Positions 13,400-25,920 of a stretch of 64,000 bases of DNA are shown here, in pieces (position 1 is the stretch's first letter; the number at the start of each line of letters is the position of its first letter). The stretch comes from Trichopria drosophilae. Its lineage: Eukaryota > Arthropoda > Insecta > Hymenoptera > Diapriidae. The notes under the pieces are model-generated. The model saw only the letters and a list, made by a program, of their open reading frames with translations, was not told the origin of the DNA and did not search any database. The position numbers were made by a program, and so were the translations under genes. The stretch is taken from contig CM059586.1 of assembly GCA_030407085.1 (NCBI GenBank), forward strand, positions 100,391,501 through 100,455,500. The letters are read 5' to 3'.

Positions 13400-14990
13400 C
13401 ATAACCTCGCTTCAATGCATGAAGCATTTTATAACCGAATGTAAAATTGTTGTGGCGATAAAGTCGCATTATTATTATTATATTTATTGTTCCTGGGAAT
13501 GTACATTTCAGTAATGAATACGGCATGCGCTTTATTTATGTGTATGCATAAATAAGTATGTATTGATTCACCATTTCGTTTATTTATCATTATACTTTTG
13601 ATTGTGCAGCTCTGTGCTCGTTTTACAAACTCGTGTTTGTAATTGCGAGTGCAGTTAATACCGTAGGCCGATTTTACCAACTATGACTAAAATTTAATTG
13701 GTGATCAAGTCCCGAATTCTGAAATATCACTGGTGAATTCGATATTTAATCCCCGATTAAACGTGTATTACCGCTGAATTAAGCGGGAGTTTTATTTAAA
13801 ATATGCAATTATTACGCAATTGCTCTTTTCCTATACAGAATGGTTGGATCTATTGATGAAGTGTCTGTAATTATTTGGAAAATTTTATTAAATTTTTATA
13901 TATTTTGGAGGTTTGTACTTTAACATTTATTTAATGTTGCGAACTAGGGTTACACTGAAATACAAAACACATAAGAAAAAATTAAATATTTTAGATGATT
14001 ATATAAAGGGTGTTATTTATGATGAGTCACAGGTAGAAGTATATTTATTTTTATGGAGATCTCATTTTTTAAATTTAATGTTATCTTCTTAGATAATCAT
14101 CTATATAGCAATAAATTTAACGTAATATCTACGATATGGACAATATCGTGAGATCTATAAAACGTATTCTAAAATTTACAATTCTTATCCTATCATTTAC
14201 AAGAACTAGAACATTATCATTATCTAAGATGGAACATCAAAACTAATATTTTAATTTTTTCAACGTTTTTGTTTTTGACGCATTGAATCTCTCGACTTCG
14301 GTCTTCACTTTTGTCGAAAATTGAAATTTGATAAATAAAGTCGTAAAAAATGTACATTGCTACCATTAATAAAACAATTGAAATTTTTTTCATCTGAAAT
14401 CAAAATTATTCTAAAATATGAAGACTAGTTTCGGACGTCACAATAAAAACATTCAGATAATCATAAAAATATTAGCGTATTTTATTTCAGTTCATCAAAA
14501 GGCATCTATAATTACTATAGTGCTTTATCGAAATTTAAACAACAATTTTTTGCCTCAATGGGCCGCAAAATGCCATTTTACGCCTCCGTTTTAACCATTC
14601 AAACAAATGCTCCGGATGACGGAGCGCTCATCGCAGTTTGCACCCTACTGCGACAAAAAATGTTGTTTGTACCTCGGGCGCAACATTTCGCGCCCTAGGG
14701 GAAAAAATAATGTTTTTATTACAGTTGCAAAACTTTATTTTATGCCCTTAATAAGAATAGTGTTATTAAATATTACACCATATGTTGTAAATATAAATTT
14801 CATATACATGCCATACATTAATTACCCTTAATGTAGGTATATATTAATATAAAATAACGAATATGAATAGTTATCATTGTTTTAAAGTATTTTTAATTTT
14901 CGAAATTTTACTTCTAGCTACAAAAATAAGAAGAAGCAAAGAAAAAAATAGTCTTAGAGCAGATGTGATCCTACTATTGTACATTAAAAA
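13400..14990. other. AT-rich non-coding stretch
   Basis: No gene, repeat end or RNA is recognised. Frames at 13429-13680 (-), 14607-14831 (+) and 14863-15078 (+) are low-complexity or run into a neighbouring repeat. Confidence 0.45.
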
Positions 14991-14993
14991 CCT

Positions 14994-15777
14994 CACTGAG
15001 AAAAAAATCCATAGTCAAATTTACCACTTTCATAGTCGATTTCACTATAATTTTGGTACACCAACTATCTATTCATAATTAAAAAAATGAACTATGTAGA
15101 ATGATTGAAATAAATATGAAAAATATAGTTAAAATAACTATAATCTAGTGTAGTCCTCATGCCACACTATGCCGCCAGGTGGCGGCGCTGCATTCGTGGC
15201 TTTTTTCTTCGAACCCGTGGCTCCCGTTATTGAAGTGGATTTTTATTTTTCATAAGAAGGACGTCAAGATATAATAATACATAATGCATTTCGAATACGC
15301 ACGTGTATCTATAGATCAGTTACACGACATTAAAATTAGTTTGTATCATGGAATTGTATAATACATTTTTTAACTTGCTAGAGTGTGACATTCACTTAGC
15401 GCAGTATTTTGTTTTTCTCTTTGTTTCCTTGTTTATCTTAAACAAAGAACGAACGGAGAAAAGTGGACTTTTCATATGCTATGATATATACAGTTTACAA
15501 ATATTTTTAAAAAGAAAATAGTGACACCTTTCCATGTTTTTAATGACAATTTCTTATACAATTTCTCTCAGTGAAGATAGTAATTTTCTGAAATGACTAT
15601 TTCAAAATAGTTGAATCTGTTTGTCTATTTTGATAAGTAGCATTTTGAATCATGAAACAATAGTTCAATTTTACTATTTCATAATAGTTATTTTAACTAT
15701 TACCATGCCTAGTGCTCATTTCATACTGATTCATAGTAAAAAAATGGTCATTTCAACAATTTTTTTTTCTCAATGTG
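14994..15777. mobile_element. Composite CACTGAGA-ended MITE-like repeat
   Basis: The left end reads CACTGAGAAAAAAATCC. Two inverted counterparts follow: TTTCTCTCAGTG ending at 15573 and TTTTTTCTCAATGTG ending at 15777. Inside, AGTTAAAATAACT-type palindromes appear near 15127 and, inverted, near 15690. This fits a non-autonomous DNA element with an extra or nested end. No target duplication is clear, so superfamily and outer limit are uncertain. A GC-rich CTCF-like core lies within it at 15171-15190. Confidence 0.5.
15171..15190. promoter_or_regulatory. GCCGCCAGGTGGCGGC motif, CTCF-like
   Basis: GCCGCC and GGCGGC form a 6-bp inverted pair around AGGT and contain AGGTGGCG, similar to the fly CTCF core. 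CTCATGCCAC lies just upstream (15156-15165). The same decamer precedes a CCTGGTGGCGG motif at 20345-20355, suggesting a shared repeat origin. Confidence 0.25.
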
Positions 15778-15780
15778 ACC

Positions 15781-18700
15781 AAACCTAATATAATACAACC
15801 TAACCTATCCATTTCAACACCAAACTTTTAACCTGTGCAAACCGCACATAGAATAATGCTACATTTTTCTTAATGCCATCAGAAACGAGTAAACATTTAC
15901 GGATGCAGCTTAGAACAACATTATGAAGTTATTGACATTAGTGCAAAAAATACAATAAAAAAAAAAATTACGATGCTGGAATGATGAAAATAATTTATGA
16001 GAAAAAACGCAAAACCTGAAGCAGTCAAGCCGTCGCAACTTTGGAATAGTCGATGAGAAACTTCGTCAAGCACTCGTTATAAGCAACGACGCGAATAACC
16101 GTGAAGTGAAATAAAGGAGAGAATGATAGGGAGAATGAAAAGTGAAAAAAATTGCCGGAAAATGAAACTGGCTGCGTGTAATTCATTCTCCTCGAAGAGC
16201 ACTCCACTTTCGTTACTTAGATGGAGAACCGTCAAGGAATACTTGAAAAAAAAAGAAAAAAAATATATATATACTCGGTTTTCCGTCCACTTGACAAAAG
16301 CAGCGCCACGAGTGGTGCAAGAACAACGATCCGCCCACTTGGCAGGTGACACATGGCATCCGTATTAAACATCTGCGTCGGCTGGGTGAAACTTGCCCAT
16401 TTTTCAAGTCGTTTAACACCGGAAATGTTCGTGCTGCATACGTACGCAGTTTCCGACCTCTTTATCGCGGGTTTTTTTCGTGTACGTTTTACCACTCGTT
16501 CGACTGTACATGATCTTGATCAAACTCAGACTCCGGCACTTACCCAAGAATCTTTAGAATTCATAGCAGAGTTCGACAAGTTGGAAAGTTCCTTTCGTGT
16601 TTTCAGAAGAGCGAGATGCAAGGAAAGCTTTGAATGCTTTTAAACAATTTCATAACTTACACTTCTGTTAAGAATATTAACAAGACTTTTAGATTTTCTA
16701 AGATATTTCCAAGTCCATAAAAAATAATTGATGGGATGTATAAGGAGTGCTTTTTAAATTAAGTGTTGAACGCCTAACGTCTGGAGAATGCGTTGACTAT
16801 GTGCCAAATAGTACAGAATGTCAGTCTACTTATTTATGTTATAGCATAACAGCAGATTATCTTAAGTGGGTTGCAACAAGCAATTTGCTAAAATCGCAAG
16901 CAAAGCAAAATCGTTCTTGACGACAACCATCCGTTTTTATGGTTGCTTTACTTTGGCATAGCAGCATTTAATAATATCAATTAATCTTGTTGCAGACATG
17001 CCTACGTTATAGATGACATAAAACCATCAATAATACTGATTCCAATAATTACCTACCGATAATTAACTGATAATCGTACATCAAGGATCATGGAAGCCAC
17101 CACCAGAATTAAAACATTTTCATAAATAAATTCGTTCGTGATTATTATTGTAGCTATTAAAGATTTACAATAAGTTTTAAAGAACATAAAAATCGAAAAT
17201 CTATTAATATAACAATTTAGAAGAGTTACCCATCGTCACATAAAATATATCTGAGGATTTTCAATTACGCAGATAAAGAGCTGAATGTAACAGAGATCTA
17301 GAGTGAAAAACAAAGTCAAAATGAAATTGCAGATTATTTTTCAAGTTCGCTTTTATGACGACAATTTTTCCATGTTGAACGACTATTGCAGCCAAGCCAA
17401 ATTTAAATTTTAAAGTTGAAAGAAAGCGTCGAAGCTAGAAAGCAGATGATACCATCAAAAGACGGTCGTTCCCATGCGATATTGGATTGATATATAAATT
17501 GTCTAACGTTGATGTTCTAAATTTTGATATCTTTGTTCCTCAAATTAAACATTTATTTTTTATTTTAATTTCACAATTGGCATTTGTTTTTCAAGTGTGT
17601 TTTATTCTGATGCGTTTAAGGATTTGAAATCCTTTATCTGAAGGTAGGTCATGACTCGAAACCAGGCTATTGGATCCCCCACACTTCTCACACATCAGAT
17701 TACGTTCCATCCGAAAGCGAGCTTACAAGCACTTTCCAATTGTGCTCCATAATGTCGGACTTCTCTTTCGTCTCAAGGCATACTCACGATCTGTCGGATG
17801 GCTTACAATTCAGAAAATACTATCGTAGAATCCAACAAATGGTAAATTTGCCATCCTATGTTAGTAATTGTTGTTATCAGCATTCTTATAATTATTTGTT
17901 AAAATTATGTATATACAAAATCATGTGTATACTTCAGAATAATTTTTCAAACATAATCTCAAATCTTTTTCAATTATTCTAAATTGCTTCTTTGTTAGTT
18001 TACATTTATTAAAGATTATAAAGTCATGTATCTTAATATATTTTAAATTAAAACTTTTCACGTATTACTTGTGTTTTAGGTCTTACACCCCTTCTTAAAA
18101 TTTACACTTCATAAATGCAAAGTTAGTCTTATATTTACTTATGATCAAAAGGGTACAGTAAGATTTGATAAGAATTGGTATTAATTTTATACCAGGAATT
18201 TATCGTAGCATAGTTATGTTCAATCTTAAACAATGGTTTAAGCGCGTCTTATCCAACAGGTAGAAAAAATATCTGCAGATTTAACAGAATGGACGATAGC
18301 ATACTTGATAATTCACTCTTGATGGAGTGAAAATTGAGCCATTTTAGTGAAGTAACTACTTCTTACTCTTAACGACTGAACTGTCTATCGTTATGGAATT
18401 AAAACACAGTCTGCATAAATTAATAATCTGGATTTCTATAATTTACGCCCGAATATTTCACTGCAGGGCGCAAAGTGATATAAATAAAAACCCTGCTTCT
18501 TTTTGGAACTTTTTATACCCAACATTTTTTGAATTATGGTTCCAGAGTAAAAACCCACTCAATTCAATGTCATAAATTGATAAATCTATAAAATCTACCA
18601 TGTTAAAATGTAAAAATCTGACAACAAATAAATAACAATTCCGCAAAACATTTCCAGATGACCATATATGTTTCCATGAAATAAATTGCTCATTTAACAA

Positions 18701-19600
18701 AAATAAAGCCACGTCCTTCGAATTTTAGAAACAGATAAAGAACAAAAAAGACATTAAGGCAATGTAATTTCTTTCCAAGTTTGACGCGAGAAAGGAATTC
18801 CCAATGAACCTACTGTACGAAAATGTAAAAGTTTATATTTAAAACACCCGAATCTGCCTTTCCGCTGGATGTAGTGGAAAACTTCTGCGTATGGTTCCTT
18901 CACTATGTATAGTATGTCTATTTTCCTTCCGCTTTATCTAGCCTTCTAAATCCACCGTCTTTCAACTTCTCGAAACTCAATTTTATGTACAAATGGAATG
19001 ATTCACCTGCATGGTTATTTCATTTTTCTGTGAAATTTTATTTTATTGTGTAAATTTTTATAATTCTATAGGATTAAGTGTATTCTAAAATTATTCAGAT
19101 GTTGATAATATAGATTCTTAATTTGAAATGGCATTCAATAAAAGTTAATTGCACACACAATTTGAAACTACATGATTGCAATACTTCGAAAATGTGGTTC
19201 AAGAGTTTAAAAAAGATTACCTAATAAATTTGTTGCTTCCAAATTCGTACCTTGATGAATTTTGACAAAACCTCCGAGATCTCGGAGAAGAGTAAAGCAA
19301 AGACTTTATCAGGATATGAAGGAGTTTGAAAGACGATGGCAAGGGAACTGGGGCGTAAATATGATGGCAGACGATTGCTGAAAGCTGAAAAGTGAAACAC
19401 AACAAAAAGGCAAAAAACATAGGTCCTTTGGTGACAAAAGTACATAAACAAAAATAAATCCAGTCATCCTTGATAAGATAACTTTCAATTCAGACTTCAT
19501 ACAAATTTTTGATCAGAATATACTCTTACATATTTAATTTTCTGATGATAAGTTAATTGATAACTGCGAAAGTCCAAAATTTGCCTACTATCGATCTTTA
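15781..19600. other. Non-coding stretch, no recognised gene
   Basis: A+T-rich. Several overlapping open frames on both strands at 16025-16643 lie in a moderately GC-richer patch but contradict one another and lack domains. The remainder shows only short A/T tracts. Confidence 0.45.
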
Positions 19601-19640
19601 ATTCGCAATCGGAACGTTCCGGGTTCAATTCCCCTTGCAT
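19590..19640 (+). other. tRNA-like B-box relic
   Basis: GGTTCAATTCC at 19622-19632 fits the RNA polymerase III B-box (GGTTCRANYCC), preceded by a degenerate anticodon-arm-like CTTTAAT. No cloverleaf can be folded: the T-stem pairs at only about three of five positions and no D-arm is visible. It is probably the head of a decayed tRNA-derived SINE, or chance. Confidence 0.3.
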
Positions 19641-19787
19641 CAAATCGCTCGAGTATAATTCAATAATGAGAAAAAAATATAAAAATGTGTATAATTATCA
19701 TCATTATAATACAAGAATGTTTTCCGACTTCTTAGCAAATAATTTTGATTGGGCAGATTAGTTCCTGTCTGCGGAAAAATTACATAT

Positions 19788-20048
19788 AGTAGAGTCCCGG
19801 TATATTTGCCCGATCGGTTCCTCACCTTTCTATCCCGTCTCCTTATATTTGTCAAAAGAAGGGGAGCGCCGCTTCTCCCACTCTCCTCAGTCACGTTACG
19901 TGCATGACGTCACAGCAGGCCCTTCTTGAGGCCCCAGCGCGCAAGGTGGGGGTAAACAGAGGGGCGGGAGACAAATATAACGAGACAGAACTGAGCAAAT
20001 ATGCTAAGATGCAAATATTGCGAGAAGCAAATATACCGGGACTCTACT
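19788..20048. mobile_element. Short MITE with perfect 22-bp terminal inverted repeats
   Basis: The first 22 bases (beginning AGTAGAGTCCCGG) are exactly the reverse complement of the last 22 (20027-20048). The interior is GC-richer and repeats AAATAT/ATATTTG motifs facing both ends. It also contains a full cAMP-response-element palindrome, TGACGTCA, at 19905-19912. The CAGTAGAGTC-like end resembles pogo/Tigger-type Tc1-mariner ends, but no TA duplication is intact. Open frames on both strands inside it are repeat artefacts. Confidence 0.75.
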
Positions 20049-20049
20049 G

Positions 20050-23000
20050 CAATAATCTTCCATATGTTTTGCTTCAAAAAAGCAATTTCAATCATATTGC
20101 ATAATTTCACCCAGGGTTTTGAAATATCTAACTTAATATTTAAAATACACTGCTAATTTTAAATATGATATAAAACTACTTTGTTATATAACACTATCAA
20201 AATTTCCGTTTCCATCTACAAGAAAAAAATTCTCTGCCTAGGAAATCTGTCTATTTGATGCCATTTATCGATAGAGCATAGATATCATGTAGAATTGCAG
20301 CAATTGCCCAGTCGCGAATTCTCATGCCACTGAAGCCAGTAATACCTGGTGGCGGTTTTAATTCGTTTTTTTTAATCCATTTGGTAAAATGTCAATTGAT
20401 GGAATTTTTTCTTTTTTTCTGACGAATTCATCAAGGAGAGTGCGACGTAATGTGGATCTTGTCTGCTTTCTCGTAAATAAAACTGATTTGTTCCAAGGCT
20501 CCCATTACCGTGGACTGCCACGATCGAAACTTTTGCGGCTGTCCCTCTGACCAATGTCGTGGCAAAGATAGAGAATCCTGTGTTACCTAAACATGTGTGG
20601 ATGAAGATTTTATTCTGCTAACCAGAAAGAAGAGAAAACAAAAGCAGACGGAATCGGGACACACCAAGAAAGAGACGGATGGGGCAAATTACAAACTTAC
20701 TTTGCCTCAGCGAAAATAGAAAGTGATGGAGCGAAGGAAAATCGCCGGTGTTAAACTCGGTCGGGAAAAACAATTCAGAAAAATGTGCATGTCAGGAAGG
20801 TTCTAACCTGACCCACTAGTCAAAGTCTTTTCATCGTGTTCACAGTGTCTGAACCGAAAAAAAACGGCATTCATTACTATGATAATGCATGGACTTTTAC
20901 CAAGTGTAAATTACAATTATTTTTTTAACTCGCTAATATTTTAAAATAATTTTTTGTTGCAGATATTAAGTAATTTTATTAGCAAATCAAAAATGTGATT
21001 TAATAAATATCTTAAATCTTTATACGTCACAATTGTATAAATCTCGATCATTATTATTTGTAATGTTTGTATACGCCAATGTAATCACCTACTTTCCAAA
21101 GTATTTTTAATTTTTATTATACCAAAATGCCACGCTCATACTCATAAATATGATATTTTAAGCATAATATAAAATTTAAATAATTTTTACAAATTCTGCG
21201 TAAGCATATTTGATGTATCGTGATATTACATCACTTGCTTCATTTAATTGATTTATACTCAAATGCCGGACGGTAAATATAAAAACCCATTTCGGAGAAT
21301 TTATAGCTTTTTAAATTACCTGTAACAAGATAGAACACATGCACCAAATGTGATGTCCATTTCGACGAAAAAACCTTTTTAAATTTTTAAATCAAGTTTG
21401 CATTCTACAGGCTGTGGTCGCAAATTTCCAGAGAAATTAAACAAAATTTCGTCTATTCAGCAGCAAAATAATGGATTAAGAATTGATATGGGATTTAAGT
21501 TCTTCGAAGCGGGATTTCGATTTAAAACCTTGGACTAATATTTAACAATGAGAAAATATTGTAATGTCAAAAATTATCCATTCTTAAAAAATATTTATTT
21601 CATACAGAAAACGATTTTGCATTTTTTGTACAAATTGAGGACATTTGGGCGTTAAAGAGTTAAGTAAATAATGCCATACTTGACCTTGTACTAACATAAA
21701 TAAGCGATATTTTGAATACCATATAACGGTCAATATGAAAAATGGCATCTTAATTTTATACACACAAAGACATATTCAATTTAGTTTTACACAAGTCATT
21801 CTGAATTAACATAATTCATCGGTGACCTATCCCACAAAAATGTCTTCCCATTAATGGTCATTTTGTCAGGAAATTTTGCTCGGGTGAGAGTTGCGTGTCG
21901 CTATGATAGACATGTCTTAAGAAAAATAGTTCAAAAGTCAAATTAAAATTATAGTAAAAATATTGCAGGTTATTAAAGTACAAAATATTGTTGCAACAAA
22001 CAAATGCATAAGAAATGAAATGGCATGTAGTCATCATTTTAATGTTTAATTATTAAAATTATATTTCCTGTAAATACAAGAAAATAACTATAAAATAAAA
22101 ATGTTAAACATTCATAGTCGAGAACAAGACAATTAAAAGCAATGTACCTAAAATATAAAAAATGAAAACCAAATCCGAGATAAAAATTAATTTGAATTGT
22201 AATGAAAAGTTAATCAATAATAATTAATTTAAAATATCAATAATATGTAGTTTTTAGAATACATATCACAAATTTTTCATGTCTGAAAACTCATACATTT
22301 ACATCACTGAGTGAAAAGTGACATAACATAAATTATACTTTAAAGTTCTTCGTCATTTCAAAATGTTCTTGAATTATTTCATTCTTTTGCAATTTATCTT
22401 CATTTATCGACATTCGATACTTCCTGAATATTTTAATGCATAAGAACTGCAGTATCGTAAAGTAATCTTTTATTACCTTCTAAGAAAGAGATTAATTGAA
22501 AAACTTTTTTAAAAACACCATATAAGAAAATAAAAACATTTTGACTCCGATATTTTTCTATTAAAATTTAAAAAAAAATGATACGTCAATATGTGCAAGA
22601 TATTGATCGCAGTAACTTTGACGACATTCTTCCAATTTTATCCTACACTATATACGGATAATTATCAAAGAAAGTCACATACGACGCCCTCGTGTAGGAT
22701 TATAAGATAAACGCCAGAGAGGATTTAAAAGTAAATGCACATTTCCTGTGTACTTAAGTCGCATATTAACGAGATGTCAAACACGTCCAATTTCACAGTA
22801 ATTAATAAAAAATTAACTTTCTTTGACAGGTAGAATTGCTTATGGTCCAGACAACTTGAGTATTTAATTTTTAATGTTATCTTTGCATGTTTTTTTTACA
22901 CAGTATCCTTATAACTACTAAAAAGTAATTATTCTTTTCTACAGAATCGGAGTTATATAATAAAGTCACAATTTTTATATTTTGTTGTCCACTTTTTAAT

Positions 23001-25918
23001 ATGATTATGGTTGGAGTAATTATGGATAATTTATATAATATTCGAATTTAGATTCACTACATTTTATTGAGTATGATTTAATTATAACATTTGTTTCAGA
23101 TAAAGAACAAATTTGTTATTGATATTTTTTGGTTCGCTTCATGCGTTTTTGCATTCACTGTCACTTTGAAGAAAAATTAAGAACTTTTTCGCCATTATTT
23201 CAGTATATTTAATAAACGCATAATAAATCTTACGTAATAAAACATAAATATAGGCAACTATATAAAATGATCTCGTTTACATTTCCTAAAATCAAATTAA
23301 ATAATGCCTTTATACGTAGGAGGTAGATTAATTACCGTGTCAAGATTTTTTGAAAGTCGTCACCTAATCATAGTGTTTAATTACTATGAACAATCAAAAA
23401 ACTTTTTAAAATCTGAAACACCTTTAATTTCTTTTCCATATTTTATTCTGACGCATATTTTAATGGAGTTCTGCAATTTACCAATTTGATTTTGCAAGAA
23501 ATCATTCTATATGTATATTAAATATTCTTCAAATGCAAGCGAGATCAGAGTGAAGAATGCTTAAATATACTCACATTTTCTGTGAGTTTGCAGAAGTTTA
23601 ATGAAGTTTCCATTGTTCCGAAGGAAAATCCATAAATAGCGCGGCGAAAGTCTTAAAGATGTCGCGGCCATCGGCATAAAATGGGTTTTTACATTACAAG
23701 CGTTTTAAAAAAGATGCTGAAACAACGCTAATTCGTTCAGATACTTAAAATTCTACCTAGGAGAATATAGAAAACAAACTTTTTTTCTATATGAATATCT
23801 TTAAATGTTATAATAAATTTGTTATATTAAATTACTTTTTAAAGTTTTATTCTTTAAATACACCAAGTTTTACTATGTTATAGAGCTCTAGAAAACAAGA
23901 TCATATTATAATATTTATAGATAAGATAACAATTTTTTTCTGTAATTTATTGCTAAACAATATGATAAAATGTAAAAGCTGTCAAAAGTTTAAAACGAGC
24001 ACAATCAATTTTGAAAATATTAGCCATTTTTATAAAATAAAAACAATATTGCAATACGCTGTAGGTGACGCAACAAAACCAAACTTGATGGATGATGGAC
24101 ATTTAAAAAAAATTCGTAACGCGTAATTCTTCCTTTAGTTTTATATTCTAAAATAATCTGTACTAGTACATTTACAGATTATTTTGAAATTCCGTACGAA
24201 TTATTTTGAACACCAATAACTATAAGAGAATGTAAAAGTGATGATTCCCTCCAAATAAAACATCTGATAAATTTGGTATTTTATAAAATTGAAATTTTTT
24301 TACCGTAGATAATTTTAGAAAAACAATTCGGATATAGGCATCTAGATACTATTGTCTGAGTCATACGCTTGAAAATCTGTCGTCTGTAAAAAAAAGTGAG
24401 AGAACAAAGAGTTTTTTTCGCGTTCTGAACGCGTCATGTAGTAAAAAAAGTTATATTTAAAAGTAGTTCAAATTTTCAACGCGATTAATACTTCACTTTC
24501 AATTTTCATTACATCTTATGTCTATTTTCGTACTTTTCTTGCGAAAGTAATGAAACTAAACTAATTGACATCTACTCATTAAACCGATACTATACACATC
24601 ATTTATTTACAGTTGTCAAATGCTCTGCTTCAAATTGTATCGAATAAAGCCAATTAAATAGTACAATGGCCACTAGTTTAATTCGTATCTCAATTCGTTT
24701 TCACAATTAAACCTAAAATTCATTTGATTACAATAGCAGGAAATGAAACTTAATCGAAAAGATAAAAATTCCATGACCCGTACAGAGAAAACTGTATTTT
24801 GGAGCTTAGTAGTACTTGTTAAAATATCTAAATTAATATTTTTATGTTTACATATTACTTACATGTTTCTACAATAGTATATTAATTCTTTCGACAGTAA
24901 TATTTCTTCTGAAGTTACAAATTCGTATTCACAATAAAAAAGTGATTATAATTGCTCATTTTTAGTAGAGGTGGAAATGCTTTGCATAATTTTTAAACAC
25001 GTTGAATATGTCAATTTTGTAAAAATATATTAAATGGTGATTCAGATTTCTCTCACTTGTATCTGCTTTTTTCAAAGAAAACTCATTTATCGAGTAAAAA
25101 TATACACTATTTTGACGATACAACGAGGAAAAGGCAATCCCAACATTTACGCAACCTACGATCGACATAAGTACACACATAGAATATTACATTACATTAA
25201 ACTTTCTACGTGCCCGAACTCCACTTGTTTATTTAGTAATGTGTACATATATTCTTAGTCAAATTTCCTCAATTTTTCTCCATGCGCTCTTATATCAACA
25301 GCAAATTTTTTGCATCCTTCATCTTCCTGGTTTCTTTTGTCTTTTTAATGAACTTTCCTGAACTAACAAAATGCTAATGATAGAAAGAAATATTATAAAA
25401 AGAAAACAGTTTTTGAAAAGAAAACTTTAAACAGTTAGGATTATGTACAAACTTTGGCGATTGAATCCTGAAGATGACTGCGTCACGAAAAATATTCTGA
25501 ATAATTAGGATTTACGGAAACCAGGAATATCCTGTCCAGTTTGAAAAGTTGCGCTATTTCAGCTTTTATATTCCCTCCATCTTTGCTAAGCGTGCTGCAA
25601 GTAAACGTATCGCGTGCTTTTTCAGCACAAGTCACCTCCTTCCGAATGTCGCAACGTGCAAGCAAGCGTTTTTTTCCCTTACTTGAAGTTCGATACTTCG
25701 TTTTAATGAAAAGAAAACTTCTTTCCCCGAGTTTCCTCTCTGTTCGGCTGACTCCACATAAATCATCTTTTTCCTTCCAACGACAAATGCGATTAGCGAT
25801 TGAACGAACGGCCTGCCCTTCCCGTTGGCAAATGATCCTATGCAAAATAAAAGGACAATTTTCCAAACTGTTATACTTATACCACTTAGGAAAAGATTGG
25901 TTATTTGAAAATTATATC
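20050..25918. other. Long AT-rich stretch without recognised genes
   Basis: Nearly six kilobases with no supportable gene. CTCATGCCAC (20321-20330) and CCTGGTGGCGG (20345-20355) echo the motif pair at 15156-15190. A GC-richer patch near 25540-25860 carries two opposite, overlapping frames (127 and 134 codons) that cannot both be real; neither has a domain. The rest is low-complexity A/T. Confidence 0.45.
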
Positions 25919-25920
25919 TA

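Noticed and set aside
19590..19640. Possible tRNA gene
   Set aside because: Only a B-box-like word is convincing; the T-stem is weak, no D-arm or acceptor stem can be paired.
21640..21665. GCGTTAAAGAGTTAA as the right end of another TTAA-type MITE
   Set aside because: No matching left end was found upstream.
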